Assembly (NCBI GenBank): GCA_003978075.1
Contig: QOAM01000025.1
Location: 1-12,897, forward strand
Reading direction: 5' to 3'
DNA from: Thermodesulfatator sp.
Lineage (GTDB): Bacteria; Desulfobacterota; Thermodesulfobacteria; Thermodesulfobacteriales; Thermodesulfobacteriaceae
Length of the DNA stretch: 12,897 nt
Within the stretch, counting starts at the first letter, position 1. The number at the start of each line of letters is the position of its first letter. The notes beneath the pieces were generated by a model that worked only from the letters and a program-made list of their open reading frames with translations, was not told the DNA's origin and did not search any database. Below, piece after piece: positions 5,696 through 12,813 of this stretch. Position numbers and translations under genes: made by a program.

Positions 5696-7603
5696 GTGAA
5701 AATCCGCGTTACCTTTGAAGGGCAAGAGGTCGAGCTCGAGTCCGGAGTTCAAGCAGGGTATCTCTTAGAGGTCTTTGATTTTGGGGGGCGCCGTCCCCTG
5801 GCCTTCCGCCTGAATGGTCATCTTTTGGATCTCCACTCCCCCCTCACCGAAAGCGGCCAGCTGGAGCCGGTCTTTCCCGAAGATCCTGAGGCCCTAAAAA
5901 TCCTGCGGCACACCGCGGCCCACATCCTGGCCCAAGCGGTAAAGGAGCTCTTTCCCGAGGCCCGTCTAGGAATCGGCCCGGCCACGGAAGAGGGCTTTTA
6001 CTACGACTTCGATCGCCAGAGCCCCTTTACCGAGGAAGACCTGGCGGCCATTGAAAAGCGTATGAAAGAGATCGTCAAGCGGAGGCTTCCCCTGAAAAGG
6101 GAGGAGATTTCTCGGGAGGAGGCCCAGCGCTTCTTTGCCGAGAGGGGCGAGACTTACAAGGTAGAACTCTTGCGAGAGATTTCGGACGAGCGGGTGAGCC
6201 TTTATCGTCAGGGGGATTTCGTGGACCTTTGCCGGGGCCCCCATCTACCCCATACGGGGATGGTCAAGGCCTTCAAGCTCCTTTCGGTGGCCGGGGCCTA
6301 CTGGCGTGGGGACGAGCGCAACCCCCAGCTCCAGCGCATCTACGGCACGGCCTTTTTCGACCAGGAGGCCCTGAAGGAGTACCTGGAACGGCTGGAGGAG
6401 GCCCGGCGTCGGGATCACCGGCGTTTGGGCCGGGAGCTGGAGCTTTTTAGCATCGAAGAGGAGATCGGCCCAGGGCTCATTCTCTGGCACCCTAAGGGGG
6501 CCATCGTCCGCCGGGAGATCGAAAACTTCTGGCTGGAGGAGCATCTCCGACGGGGCTATCAACTGGTCTTCACCCCCCACATCGCCCTGCGCGACCTCTG
6601 GAGGATCTCCGGGCACCTGGACTTCTACGCCGAAAACATGTTCGCCCCCATGGAGATCGACGAGAGGGCCTATCAGCTCAAGCCCATGAATTGCCCCTTC
6701 CACATCTTGATCTACAAGAGCCGCAAGCGGAGCTACCGGGAGTTTCCCATCCGGTACTGTGAGCTGGGCACGGTCTATCGCTACGAACGCAGCGGAGTCC
6801 TTCACGGCCTCCTGCGCGTGCGGGGCTTTACCCAGGACGATGCCCACATCTTTTGCCGGGAGGACCAACTGGAAGAGGAGATCTTTCGGGTGCTGGACCT
6901 GGTGGTCTATTTCCTTACTGTTTTCGGCTTTGAGGAGTATCAGGTCTACCTTTCCACCCGGCCGGAGAAGTTTGTGGGCTCAGAGGAGGTCTGGGAAAAG
7001 GCCGAGGGGGCCCTGCGGGCGGCCCTGGAGAGAAAGGGCCTGAGCTACGCGATCGATCCCGGGGAGGGGGTTTTTTACGGGCCTAAGATCGACCTCAAGA
7101 TCCGGGATGTCTTGGGCCGTTTCTGGCAGTGTTCCACCATCCAGGTAGATTTCAATATCCCGGAGAGGTTTGACCTCTCTTACATGGGTCCGGACAACCG
7201 GCCGCACCGGCCCATCATGATCCATCGGGCCCTTCTGGGGTCGCTAGAGAGGTTTTTCGGGGTCCTCATCGAGCATTATGCCGGGGCCTTTCCCCTCTGG
7301 CTGGCCCCCATCCAGGTGGCTGTCCTTACTGTGGCTGACCGCCACGAGCCCTTTGCCCGCAAGATCTGTGAGCTTCTGGAGGCCTCCGGGGTCCGGGTGG
7401 AGCCGGACTTTCGCGGAGAGCGGCTGGGTTATAAGGTACGCGAGGCCCAGGTGAAAAAGATCCCCTACATGGTCATTGTGGGAGACCGAGAGGTCCAAGA
7501 GGAGCGTCTCACCGTGCGCACCCGCTCCGGGGAGAACCTGAGCCTTTCTCCAGAGGAATTTTTAGAGAAAGTCCAGGAAGAAATTAAGAGCAAAAAGATT
7601 TAG
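5696..7603 (+). CDS. thrS: Threonyl-tRNA synthetase
   Basis: ThrRS charges tRNA-Thr with threonine and edits Ser-tRNA-Thr. With the start at GTG 5696 it has 635 aa (E. coli 642). The TGS domain is about 1-60. The editing domain follows, with HTAAH (72-76), C179 and H183 in DLCRGPH. The class II catalytic core is about 245-525, with zinc ligands C333 (MNCPF), H384 (DDAHIF) and H510 (MIHRALLGS). Motif 2 is RYERSGVLHGLLRVRGF and motif 3 starts at HRALLGSLERFFG. The anticodon-binding domain is about 535-635. Offsets to known E. coli residues are constant (C334, H385, H511), which supports the GTG start. That GTG overlaps a perfect Shine-Dalgarno (GGGAGGTGA, 5691-5699), so ATC 5702 is a conceivable alternative. 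An in-frame TTG at 5642 would add 18 unconserved residues. It is the first gene of the translation operon. Confidence 0.96.
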   Translation: MKIRVTFEGQEVELESGVQAGYLLEVFDFGGRRPLAFRLNGHLLDLHSPLTESGQLEPVFPEDPEALKILRHTAAHILAQAVKELFPEARLGIGPATEEGFYYDFDRQSPFTEEDLAAIEKRMKEIVKRRLPLKREEISREEAQRFFAERGETYKVELLREISDERVSLYRQGDFVDLCRGPHLPHTGMVKAFKLLSVAGAYWRGDERNPQLQRIYGTAFFDQEALKEYLERLEEARRRDHRRLGRELELFSIEEEIGPGLILWHPKGAIVRREIENFWLEEHLRRGYQLVFTPHIALRDLWRISGHLDFYAENMFAPMEIDERAYQLKPMNCPFHILIYKSRKRSYREFPIRYCELGTVYRYERSGVLHGLLRVRGFTQDDAHIFCREDQLEEEIFRVLDLVVYFLTVFGFEEYQVYLSTRPEKFVGSEEVWEKAEGALRAALERKGLSYAIDPGEGVFYGPKIDLKIRDVLGRFWQCSTIQVDFNIPERFDLSYMGPDNRPHRPIMIHRALLGSLERFFGVLIEHYAGAFPLWLAPIQVAVLTVADRHEPFARKICELLEASGVRVEPDFRGERLGYKVREAQVKKIPYMVIVGDREVQEERLTVRTRSGENLSLSPEEFLEKVQEEIKSKKI

Positions 7604-7615
7604 AGGGGGAGATTT

Positions 7616-8140
7616 TTGGGAAGCATCGATAAGCGACGCTATCGAGTCAATCAACAGATTCGGGCCCGGGAGGTGCGGCTCGTGGGGCCGGACGGCAAGC
7701 AGATCGGGATCGTGTCCCTGCGAGAGGCCTTGGCCCGGGCGGAGGAGTACGGGCTGGACCTGGTGGAGGTGGCTCCTCAGGCCGACCCTCCGGTGTGCAA
7801 GATTATGGACTACGGCCAGTTCCTCTATCAGGAGGCCAAAAAAGCCAAAGAGGCCAAGAAGCGCCAGACCCAGGTGGAACTTAAGGAGATCAAGGTCCGG
7901 CCCAAGACCGAGGAGCACGACCTCCAGACCAAGATCCGGCACATAAGGCGCTTTCTTGAGGAGCGCAACAAGGTGAAAATCCGGGTCTTTTTTCGGGGGC
8001 GGGAGATCGTTCATCCCGAGTTGGCTTATCAGGTCTTGCAGAAGATCCAAGAAGCCGTTAAGGATTTGGGCCAGGTGGAGATGAAGCCCCGCATGGAAGG
8101 GCGGCAGATGATAATGATCCTGGCTCCGCTTAAGAAATAA
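7616..8140 (+). CDS. infC: Translation initiation factor IF-3
   Basis: IF-3 binds the 30S subunit, prevents premature 50S joining and checks start codons and initiator tRNA. The protein has 174 aa. The N domain is about 8-78, with the signature RRYRVNQQIRAREVRLVGPD (7-26) and the DPPVCKIMDYGQFLYQ helix (57-72). The lysine-rich linker helix follows, then the C domain about 85-171 with KEIKVRPKTEEHDLQTKI and the end MEGRQMIMILAP. The start appears to be TTG 7616, preceded by AGGGGGAG 4 nt upstream. No ATG or GTG occurs before the conserved region, and the only other nearby non-standard candidate is ATC 7625. A non-AUG start is typical of infC, whose product represses its own initiation in E. 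coli. It lies 12 nt after thrS and 16 nt before rpmI. Confidence 0.95.
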   Translation: MGSIDKRRYRVNQQIRAREVRLVGPDGKQIGIVSLREALARAEEYGLDLVEVAPQADPPVCKIMDYGQFLYQEAKKAKEAKKRQTQVELKEIKVRPKTEEHDLQTKIRHIRRFLEERNKVKIRVFFRGREIVHPELAYQVLQKIQEAVKDLGQVEMKPRMEGRQMIMILAPLKK

Positions 8141-8156
8141 ATAAGGCAGGGAGATC

Positions 8157-8363
8157 ATGGGCAAGAAGAAGATGAAGACCAATCGTTCGGCGGCTAAGCG
8201 TTTTAAGGTGACCGGCCGAGGGAAGTTGGTGCACTTTCGGGCCGGTCGTAGTCATCTTAATCGCAAAAAAAGCGCCAAGCGCAAGCGCCGTCTGCGGCAG
8301 GACAAGGTCCTTGAAGGCGGCTATGTGAAACACGTCAGGCGTTTGGTGCCTTACAAGTTCTAA
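8157..8363 (+). CDS. rpmI: 50S ribosomal protein L35
   Basis: L35 is a small basic protein of the large ribosomal subunit. It has 68 aa, close to the usual 64-66. The expected conserved N-terminus KMKTNRSAAKRFKVTGRGK (5-23) is present, followed by the HFRAGRSHLNRKKSAKRKRR region and the C-terminal block around VKHVRRLVPY. The family is recognised by its very high Lys/Arg content and by position between infC and rplT. ATG 8157 is preceded by AGGGAG 3-4 nt upstream. In E. coli, L20 represses translation of rpmI and rplT together. No L20-binding pseudoknot could be identified here by eye. Confidence 0.95.
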   Translation: MGKKKMKTNRSAAKRFKVTGRGKLVHFRAGRSHLNRKKSAKRKRRLRQDKVLEGGYVKHVRRLVPYKF

Positions 8364-8378
8364 GGGAGGTGAAAGGGG

Positions 8379-8735
8379 ATGCCCCGGGCAAAAGGTGGAT
8401 TCAAGACCCGAAGGCGGCACAAGAAGTGGATCCGGATGGCCAAAGGCTACTGGGGCCAGCGCAAGAACTGTTTCCGGCGGGTGCGGGAGACGGTGGAGCG
8501 GGCCCTGGTTTACGCCTATCGGGATCGTAAACAGAAGAAGCGGGACTTTCGGCGTCTCTGGCAAGTGCGCATCAATGCCGCTGCTCGGCTGCACGGGATG
8601 AATTACAGCTCCTTCATGGGGGGGCTAAAAAAGGCGGGTATTGCTCTGGATCGCAAGATCCTAGCCCATCTGGCGGTGACCGAGCCGGAGGTCTTTGCCC
8701 GGCTGGTGGAGAAGGCCCGGGCCGCCTGGCAATAA
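8379..8735 (+). CDS. rplT: 50S ribosomal protein L20
   Basis: L20 is an early assembly protein of the 50S subunit that binds 23S rRNA, and in E. coli it represses its own operon. It has 118 aa, exactly the family norm. The N-terminal basic extension MPRAKGGFKTRRRHKK (1-16) and KGYWGQRKNCFRRVRE are present. The hallmark RLWQVRINAAARLHGMNYS (59-77) is followed by LDRKILAHLAVTEPEVF (94-110). ATG 8379 has an excellent GGGAGGTGA Shine-Dalgarno with 9 nt between GGAGG and the start. It follows rpmI by 15 nt. A 10-nt gap leads to pheS, which lacks its own Shine-Dalgarno and may depend on rplT translation. Confidence 0.97.
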   Translation: MPRAKGGFKTRRRHKKWIRMAKGYWGQRKNCFRRVRETVERALVYAYRDRKQKKRDFRRLWQVRINAAARLHGMNYSSFMGGLKKAGIALDRKILAHLAVTEPEVFARLVEKARAAWQ

Positions 8736-8745
8736 CCCTCCTCTG

Positions 8746-9756
8746 ATGACCGAGAAGGAACTTGAGGCCTTAAGGTCGCGTCTGCAGCAGGAGCTGGCCC
8801 TGCTCAAGGACCTTAAGGCCTTAGAAGAGTTCCGTGTTCGTTATCTGGGAAAGAAAGGTCAGATTACGCGTATTCTCAAGGGTCTGAAGGAGCTTCCTCC
8901 GGAGGAAAGACGGCGGATCGGGCGTCTGGCTAACCAGTTGCGGGACGAGCTGGAGGAGGCCCTGCGGGCCCGGCGGGAGGCCCTCCTGCGGGCTGCGGAA
9001 GACGAGACCCCGGGCGTAGATCTCACCCTCCCCGGGCGTCCCTTCGAGCTCGGGCGTCTTCACCCGGTGACCCAGACCCTGCAGGAGATCTGTGCGGTCT
9101 TTCTGCGGCTGGGCTTTGATCTGGCCCGGGGGCCGGAAGTAGAGACCGACTATTACAACTTCGAGGCCCTGAACATCCCTCCGGACCACCCTGCCCGGGA
9201 TATGCAGGACACCTTCTATCTGCGGGGCGGGCTTCTCCTGCGTACCCACACCTCGCCCATCCAGATCCGGACCATGCAGACCCGGAGACCCCCTTTGCGG
9301 ATCATCGCCCCGGGAAAGGTCTATCGCTGTGACTCCGATGTGCGCCATACCCCCATGTTCCACCAGGTGGAGGGTCTCCTGGTGGACCGGGAGGTGAGTT
9401 TTACCGATCTCAAGGGACTTCTTACCTACTTTGCCCGAGAGATCTTTGGCCCCCGCACGCGGGTGCGCTTTCGGCCGAGCTATTTTCCTTTTACCGAGCC
9501 CAGTGCGGAGATGGACATCGAGTGCGTCCTTTGCGGGGGTGCCGGCTGCCGCCTGTGCGAATACACCGGGTGGCTGGAGATCCTGGGCGCGGGGATGGTA
9601 CACCCCCAGGTGCTACGCGGTGTGGGCTACGATACCGAAAAGTGGCAGGGTCTGGCCTTCGGTCTGGGGGTGGAGCGCATCGCTATGCTCCGCTACGGGA
9701 TCGACGATATCCGGCTCTTTTACGAGAACCATCTGCGTTTCCTGGAGCAGTTCTGA
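8746..9756 (+). CDS. pheS: Phenylalanyl-tRNA synthetase alpha subunit
   Basis: This is the catalytic subunit of the (alpha-beta)2 PheRS heterotetramer. It has 336 aa (E. coli 327). An N-terminal coiled coil at about 1-85 contacts tRNA-Phe. The class II core begins near 98 with HPVTQTLQEI (106-115). Further motifs are RTHTSPIQIRTM (166-177), motif 2 GKVYRCDSDVRHTPMFHQVE (190-209) and motif 3 FGLGVERIAMLRYGIDDIR (305-323). A C-x2-C-x4-C-x2-C element (C260, C263, C268, C271), seen in many bacterial PheS proteins, suggests a zinc knuckle. The start is ATG 8746, since in-frame codons upstream belong to the rplT end. No Shine-Dalgarno precedes it; the leader is instead pyrimidine-rich (CCCTCCTC, 8736-8743). 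Initiation probably relies on coupling to rplT. The stop overlaps the pheT start (TGATG). Confidence 0.96.
   Translation: MTEKELEALRSRLQQELALLKDLKALEEFRVRYLGKKGQITRILKGLKELPPEERRRIGRLANQLRDELEEALRARREALLRAAEDETPGVDLTLPGRPFELGRLHPVTQTLQEICAVFLRLGFDLARGPEVETDYYNFEALNIPPDHPARDMQDTFYLRGGLLLRTHTSPIQIRTMQTRRPPLRIIAPGKVYRCDSDVRHTPMFHQVEGLLVDREVSFTDLKGLLTYFAREIFGPRTRVRFRPSYFPFTEPSAEMDIECVLCGGAGCRLCEYTGWLEILGAGMVHPQVLRGVGYDTEKWQGLAFGLGVERIAMLRYGIDDIRLFYENHLRFLEQF
8762..8824 (+). promoter_or_regulatory. Large inverted repeat/hairpin inside the start of pheS
   Basis: AGGCCTTAAGGTC (8765-8777) is a perfect 13-nt inverted repeat of GACCTTAAGGCCT (8809-8821); three further pairs (two G-U) extend the base to 16 bp. 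Within the 31-nt loop, AGCAGG (8786-8791) pairs with CCTGCT (8799-8804). The hairpin begins 16 nt after the pheS ATG, roughly where E. coli has the pheM attenuator region relative to rplT. It could affect pheS initiation or rplT-pheS read-through. The pairing is directly seen; the role is inferred. Confidence 0.45.
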
Positions 9757-12152
9757 TGCGGGTGCCGGTAAGCTGGCTGAGAGAGCTGGTGGAGACGGAC
9801 CTTTCGGCCGAGGAGTTGGCGGAAAGGCTCACCCTCGGAGGACTCGAGGTGGAGGAGGTGGAGGAGGCCTATGAGACCCTGGGGCCGGTGGTGGCGGCGG
9901 AGATCCTGGAGGTGAGGCCCCATCCCGAGGCGGATCGTCTGGCGGTCTGCGAGGTCACCGAGGGCAAAAGACGCTATACCGTGGTCTCCGGGGCCCCGGG
10001 GCTTGCGCCCGGTCTCAAGGTGGCCTTGGCCCTCCCGGGCTCGATAACCTTCTCCGGGATGAAGATCCAGGAGACCCGCTTGCGGGGGGTGTCTTCGCAG
10101 GGGATGCTCCTTTCCCCTTACGAGGCCGGGGTTTCAGGAGAGAAGGACCGCCTTCTGCTCCTTCCTTCTCAGGCCGAACTGGGGAGGCCCTTTTACGAGG
10201 CCTTGGGCTTGGCGGAGCCGGTGCTCGAGGTGGCGGTTACCCCCAACCGCGGGGACTGTCTTTCCCTCCTCGGGGTGGCCCGAGAAGTCTCGGCCCTCAC
10301 CGGGGCCCCTCTTCGCCTTCCAGAGATCCCGGAGCTGCCGGAAGGGGATCTCCGAGAGCTTATAGACTGCTACATCGAGGACGAGGAGGGGTGTTTCCGC
10401 TATGCGGGAAGGCTTCTTGAGGGGCTCCAAGTGCGGGAGTCCCCCTTCTGGATGGCCCAGAGGCTCTGGATGTGCGGGCTGCGGCCCCTCAATAACCTGG
10501 TGGACGTGACCAACTACGTGATGCTCGAGTTGGGTCAGCCCCTCCACGCCTTTGATTACGAGAAGATTCGGGGAAAAAAGATCGTGGTACGGGCGGCCCG
10601 GGAGGGTGAAAGCCTACGCACCTTGGACGGAGAGTTACGGGAGCTCCCGCCGGGCACCCTGGTCATTGCCGATGCGGAGGGGCCGGTGGCGGTGGCCGGG
10701 GTGATGGGCGGGGAGGAAAGTGGAATCCGAGAGGAGACCCGGACGGTGTTTCTGGAGGCGGCCTGGTTCAACCCGGTGAGGATTCGGCGCTCGGCTCGAA
10801 ACCTGAAACTTTCTTCGGAGAGCTCTTATCGCTTTGAGCGGGGGGTGGATCCCGAAGGGGTGCTACGGGCCCTGGATCGGGCCGCGGCTCTGCTGGCCGA
10901 GGTGGCTGGGGGGCGGGTAATTCCCGGAAGAGTTGACCTTTATCCCCGGCCTTGGCAGGCCCCGGAGATCCGCCTGCGGCGCACCAAGCTCGAAAGCTAT
11001 CTCCGCTGGGGGAGACCTCTGTCCGAGGCGGCCTCCTATCTCGAGCGCCTCGGGGGGAGGGTGGAGCTGCGGGAAGAGGAAATCCTCTTTCGCCCTCCCT
11101 CCCATCGGGGGGACCTGGCCTTGGAGGAGGACCTCATCGAGGAGGTGGCCCGGCTTTATGGTTACGACCGCCTTCCGGTGACCCTCCCAGTGGGAGAGCT
11201 CTTCGCCTCTTCTGTGGAGAGGGAAGATCGCCTCCTTTCCCGGGTGCGGGAGGCCCTTACCGCCCTGGGCTTTTACGAAGTCATCAATTATAGCTTTATC
11301 GATCCCCGGGCACTTGAGGCCCTGGAGCTTGCGGAAAACGATCCCCGGTTGCGCCCCTTACCTCTGGCTAATCCCCTTTCTGAGACCCAGTCCGTGATGA
11401 GGACTACCCTTCTTCCTGGGTTACTGGAGACGGCACGGTTTAATTTTTTCCGGGAGGTGGGGCGCCTGCGGATCTTCGAGACCGGAAAGGTCTTCTTTCC
11501 CCAGGAGGAAGGGCTCCCGGAAGAGCGTCTCCACCTGGGGCTACTCCTCCTAGGGGACTTTGAGCCTGCCTTTTGGGGGAGGCGGGGACGGCCGGCGGAT
11601 ATTTACGATCTCAAGGGGGTCTTAGAGGTCCTCTTCCAGACCCTGGGGGTGGAAGGGCTGGCCCTGGAGCCTCATGCCAGGGAAGTCTTCTTGCGCCGCG
11701 GCCTATCCTTTCGCCTTTTGGCCCAGGGGAAAGAGATCGGCTTTGCTGGGGAGGTTAAGAATTACCTTCGCACCCGGTACGAGCTTCCCGCCCCGGTACT
11801 GGTGGCAGAGATGGACCTCACGGCCTGCTTGGCCCTTCCGGAGGCCCCCCGGCACTATCGTGGGCTTCCGCGCTTTCCCGCTACCTCCCGGGATCTCTCC
11901 GTGGTGGTTCGTGAAGAACTCCCCGCAGGGGAGATCTTGCAATTCCTCTCCCGGCTCGATATTCCCTATCTGGAAAGGGTAGAGATCGTGGATGTGTATC
12001 GGGGGGAGCCCCTTTCGGCTGGGGAAAAGAGTGTGACTATCCGTTTTGTGTATCGTGCGCTGGAGCGCACCCTTACCGATGAAGAGGTGAACGCCTTGCA
12101 AGAAGAGGTGGCGGCTAAGGTGCTGGCGGCTTTTGAGGCCCGGCGGCGATGA
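9756..12152 (+). CDS. pheT: Phenylalanyl-tRNA synthetase beta subunit
   Basis: This is the non-catalytic, editing and tRNA-binding partner of PheS. It has 798 aa (E. coli 795), so full length. N-terminal MRVPVSWLRELVE is standard. An EMAP/OB-fold tRNA-binding insert spans about 39-148 (PHPEADRLAVCEV, 56-68). The B3/B4 editing domain is about 205-390, with GLRPLNNLVDVTNYVMLELG (241-260), H264, FLEAAWFNP (332-340) and SSYRFERGVDP (356-366). B5 is about 400-470, the core-like domain about 480-690, and the FDX-ACB anticodon domain about 703-796 (RGLPRFPATSRDLSVVV). The start ATG 9756 shares its first base with the pheS stop. The frame stays open upstream to 9522, but that stretch encodes no PheT sequence and overlaps pheS. 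The stop overlaps ihfA by 4 nt (ATGA). Confidence 0.97.
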   Translation: MRVPVSWLRELVETDLSAEELAERLTLGGLEVEEVEEAYETLGPVVAAEILEVRPHPEADRLAVCEVTEGKRRYTVVSGAPGLAPGLKVALALPGSITFSGMKIQETRLRGVSSQGMLLSPYEAGVSGEKDRLLLLPSQAELGRPFYEALGLAEPVLEVAVTPNRGDCLSLLGVAREVSALTGAPLRLPEIPELPEGDLRELIDCYIEDEEGCFRYAGRLLEGLQVRESPFWMAQRLWMCGLRPLNNLVDVTNYVMLELGQPLHAFDYEKIRGKKIVVRAAREGESLRTLDGELRELPPGTLVIADAEGPVAVAGVMGGEESGIREETRTVFLEAAWFNPVRIRRSARNLKLSSESSYRFERGVDPEGVLRALDRAAALLAEVAGGRVIPGRVDLYPRPWQAPEIRLRRTKLESYLRWGRPLSEAASYLERLGGRVELREEEILFRPPSHRGDLALEEDLIEEVARLYGYDRLPVTLPVGELFASSVEREDRLLSRVREALTALGFYEVINYSFIDPRALEALELAENDPRLRPLPLANPLSETQSVMRTTLLPGLLETARFNFFREVGRLRIFETGKVFFPQEEGLPEERLHLGLLLLGDFEPAFWGRRGRPADIYDLKGVLEVLFQTLGVEGLALEPHAREVFLRRGLSFRLLAQGKEIGFAGEVKNYLRTRYELPAPVLVAEMDLTACLALPEAPRHYRGLPRFPATSRDLSVVVREELPAGEILQFLSRLDIPYLERVEIVDVYRGEPLSAGEKSVTIRFVYRALERTLTDEEVNALQEEVAAKVLAAFEARRR

Positions 12153-12445
12153 GACCCAAGACCTTTACCAAGCGTGAGCTGGCTCGTCGGCTCCATGAGC
12201 GCTTCGGTTTTTCGGAAAGGAGTATGTACCGTCTGGTGGAGGTCTTGTTGGAGGAGATAAAGACCGCTTTGGAAAGGGGAGAGGAAGTGAAGATCGTGCA
12301 TTTCGGGAGTTTTCGGGTGCACTATCGCAAGCCCCGCCGGGGGGTCAATCCTCGCACCGGGGAGCCCATGATCATCCCTGGAGCCAAGACGGTACTTTTT
12401 CGGGCTGCCCCCACCTTGAAGGCCTCCCTGCATGCCCAGGAATGA
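12149..12445 (+). CDS. ihfA: IHF alpha-like / HU-family DNA-bending protein
   Basis: This is a nucleoid-associated protein of the HU/IHF family, which bends DNA as a dimer. It has 98 aa (E. coli IhfA 99). An alpha-helical dimerisation part (TKRELARRLHERFGFSERSM, 7-26) is followed by EVKIVHFGSFRVHYRKPR (46-63). The DNA-intercalating arm has GVNPRTGEPMIIP (65-77), with P68 equivalent to the kink-forming proline of IHF. The ATG overlaps the pheT stop (ATGA). Location directly after pheT matches ihfA in E. coli, and this is the main reason to call it the IHF alpha subunit over generic HU. Whether it pairs with an IhfB encoded elsewhere cannot be seen. Confidence 0.85.
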   Translation: MRPKTFTKRELARRLHERFGFSERSMYRLVEVLLEEIKTALERGEEVKIVHFGSFRVHYRKPRRGVNPRTGEPMIIPGAKTVLFRAAPTLKASLHAQE

Positions 12446-12743
12446 GCCCCCACGCTATTACACTATCGGTCAGGTAGCCGAGCTCCTCGAGCTGGAACCT
12501 CATGTTATTCGCTACTGGGAGAAGGAATTTCCCCAACTGAGGCCGCGGCGGTTGGCGGGAAGGCGTCTTTACGGTCCCCGGGAGATAGAGCTCTTGCGGC
12601 GCATTAAGCGCCTTCTTTACGAGGAGGGTTATACCATTGCCGGGGCCCGCAAGGCTCTTTCCGAGCAAGCGCCTTCTCCGGGGCGGCTGCTGGCTGATCT
12701 CCGCCGAGAACTGGAAGACCTTTACCGCCTCCTGAGCTCCTGA
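12432..12743 (+). CDS. Small MerR-family transcriptional regulator
   Basis: This is a 103-aa MerR-type protein. The winged helix-turn-helix is YYTIGQVAELLELEPHVIRY (9-28), followed by WEKEFPQL and the wing RRLAGRRLYGPREIELLRRI (39-58). Next comes the second helical pair ending with EEGYTIAGARKAL (64-76). After that only about 27 residues remain, probably a short dimerisation helix, so no effector-binding domain is present. The ATG at 12432 overlaps the end of ihfA by 14 nt. A MerR-like gene after ihfA is a conserved arrangement in many proteobacteria, which supports a long-standing functional link. What it regulates is not known from sequence. Confidence 0.88.
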   Translation: MPRNEPPRYYTIGQVAELLELEPHVIRYWEKEFPQLRPRRLAGRRLYGPREIELLRRIKRLLYEEGYTIAGARKALSEQAPSPGRLLADLRRELEDLYRLLSS

Positions 12744-12753
12744 TCCCTCGCCC

Positions 12754-12782
12754 TTGACAAAGGAAAAGGGGTGTTTTTTAGT
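12754..12782 (+). promoter_or_regulatory. Predicted promoter of rplM (L13 operon)
   Basis: A consensus -35 TTGACA (12754-12759), a 17-nt spacer and TTTAGT (12777-12782, 4/6 match to the -10) lie in the only sizeable gap after the MerR gene. A start near 12789 gives a leader of about 25 nt ahead of rplM. No clear terminator hairpin for the upstream operon is visible in this gap. Confidence 0.65.
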
Positions 12783-12813
12783 TAAGGCCTGCAATCCGGA
12801 GGAGGGAGCGGTA

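Noticed and set aside
8695..8745. Upstream extension of the pheS frame beginning inside rplT
   Set aside because: The extra 17 residues (Trp/Pro/Gly-rich) are an out-of-frame reading of the conserved L20 C-terminus and do not match PheS.
8894..8907. 14-nt palindrome TTCCTCCGGAGGAA in pheS
   Set aside because: It encodes a common Leu-Pro-Pro-Glu-Glu stretch. With no loop it cannot form a good RNA hairpin, and such strings are expected in GC-rich, Glu-rich coding.
9522..9755. 78-codon upstream extension of the pheT frame
   Set aside because: It lies within pheS in another frame and encodes no PheT sequence. ATG 9756 gives the standard N-terminus and family length.
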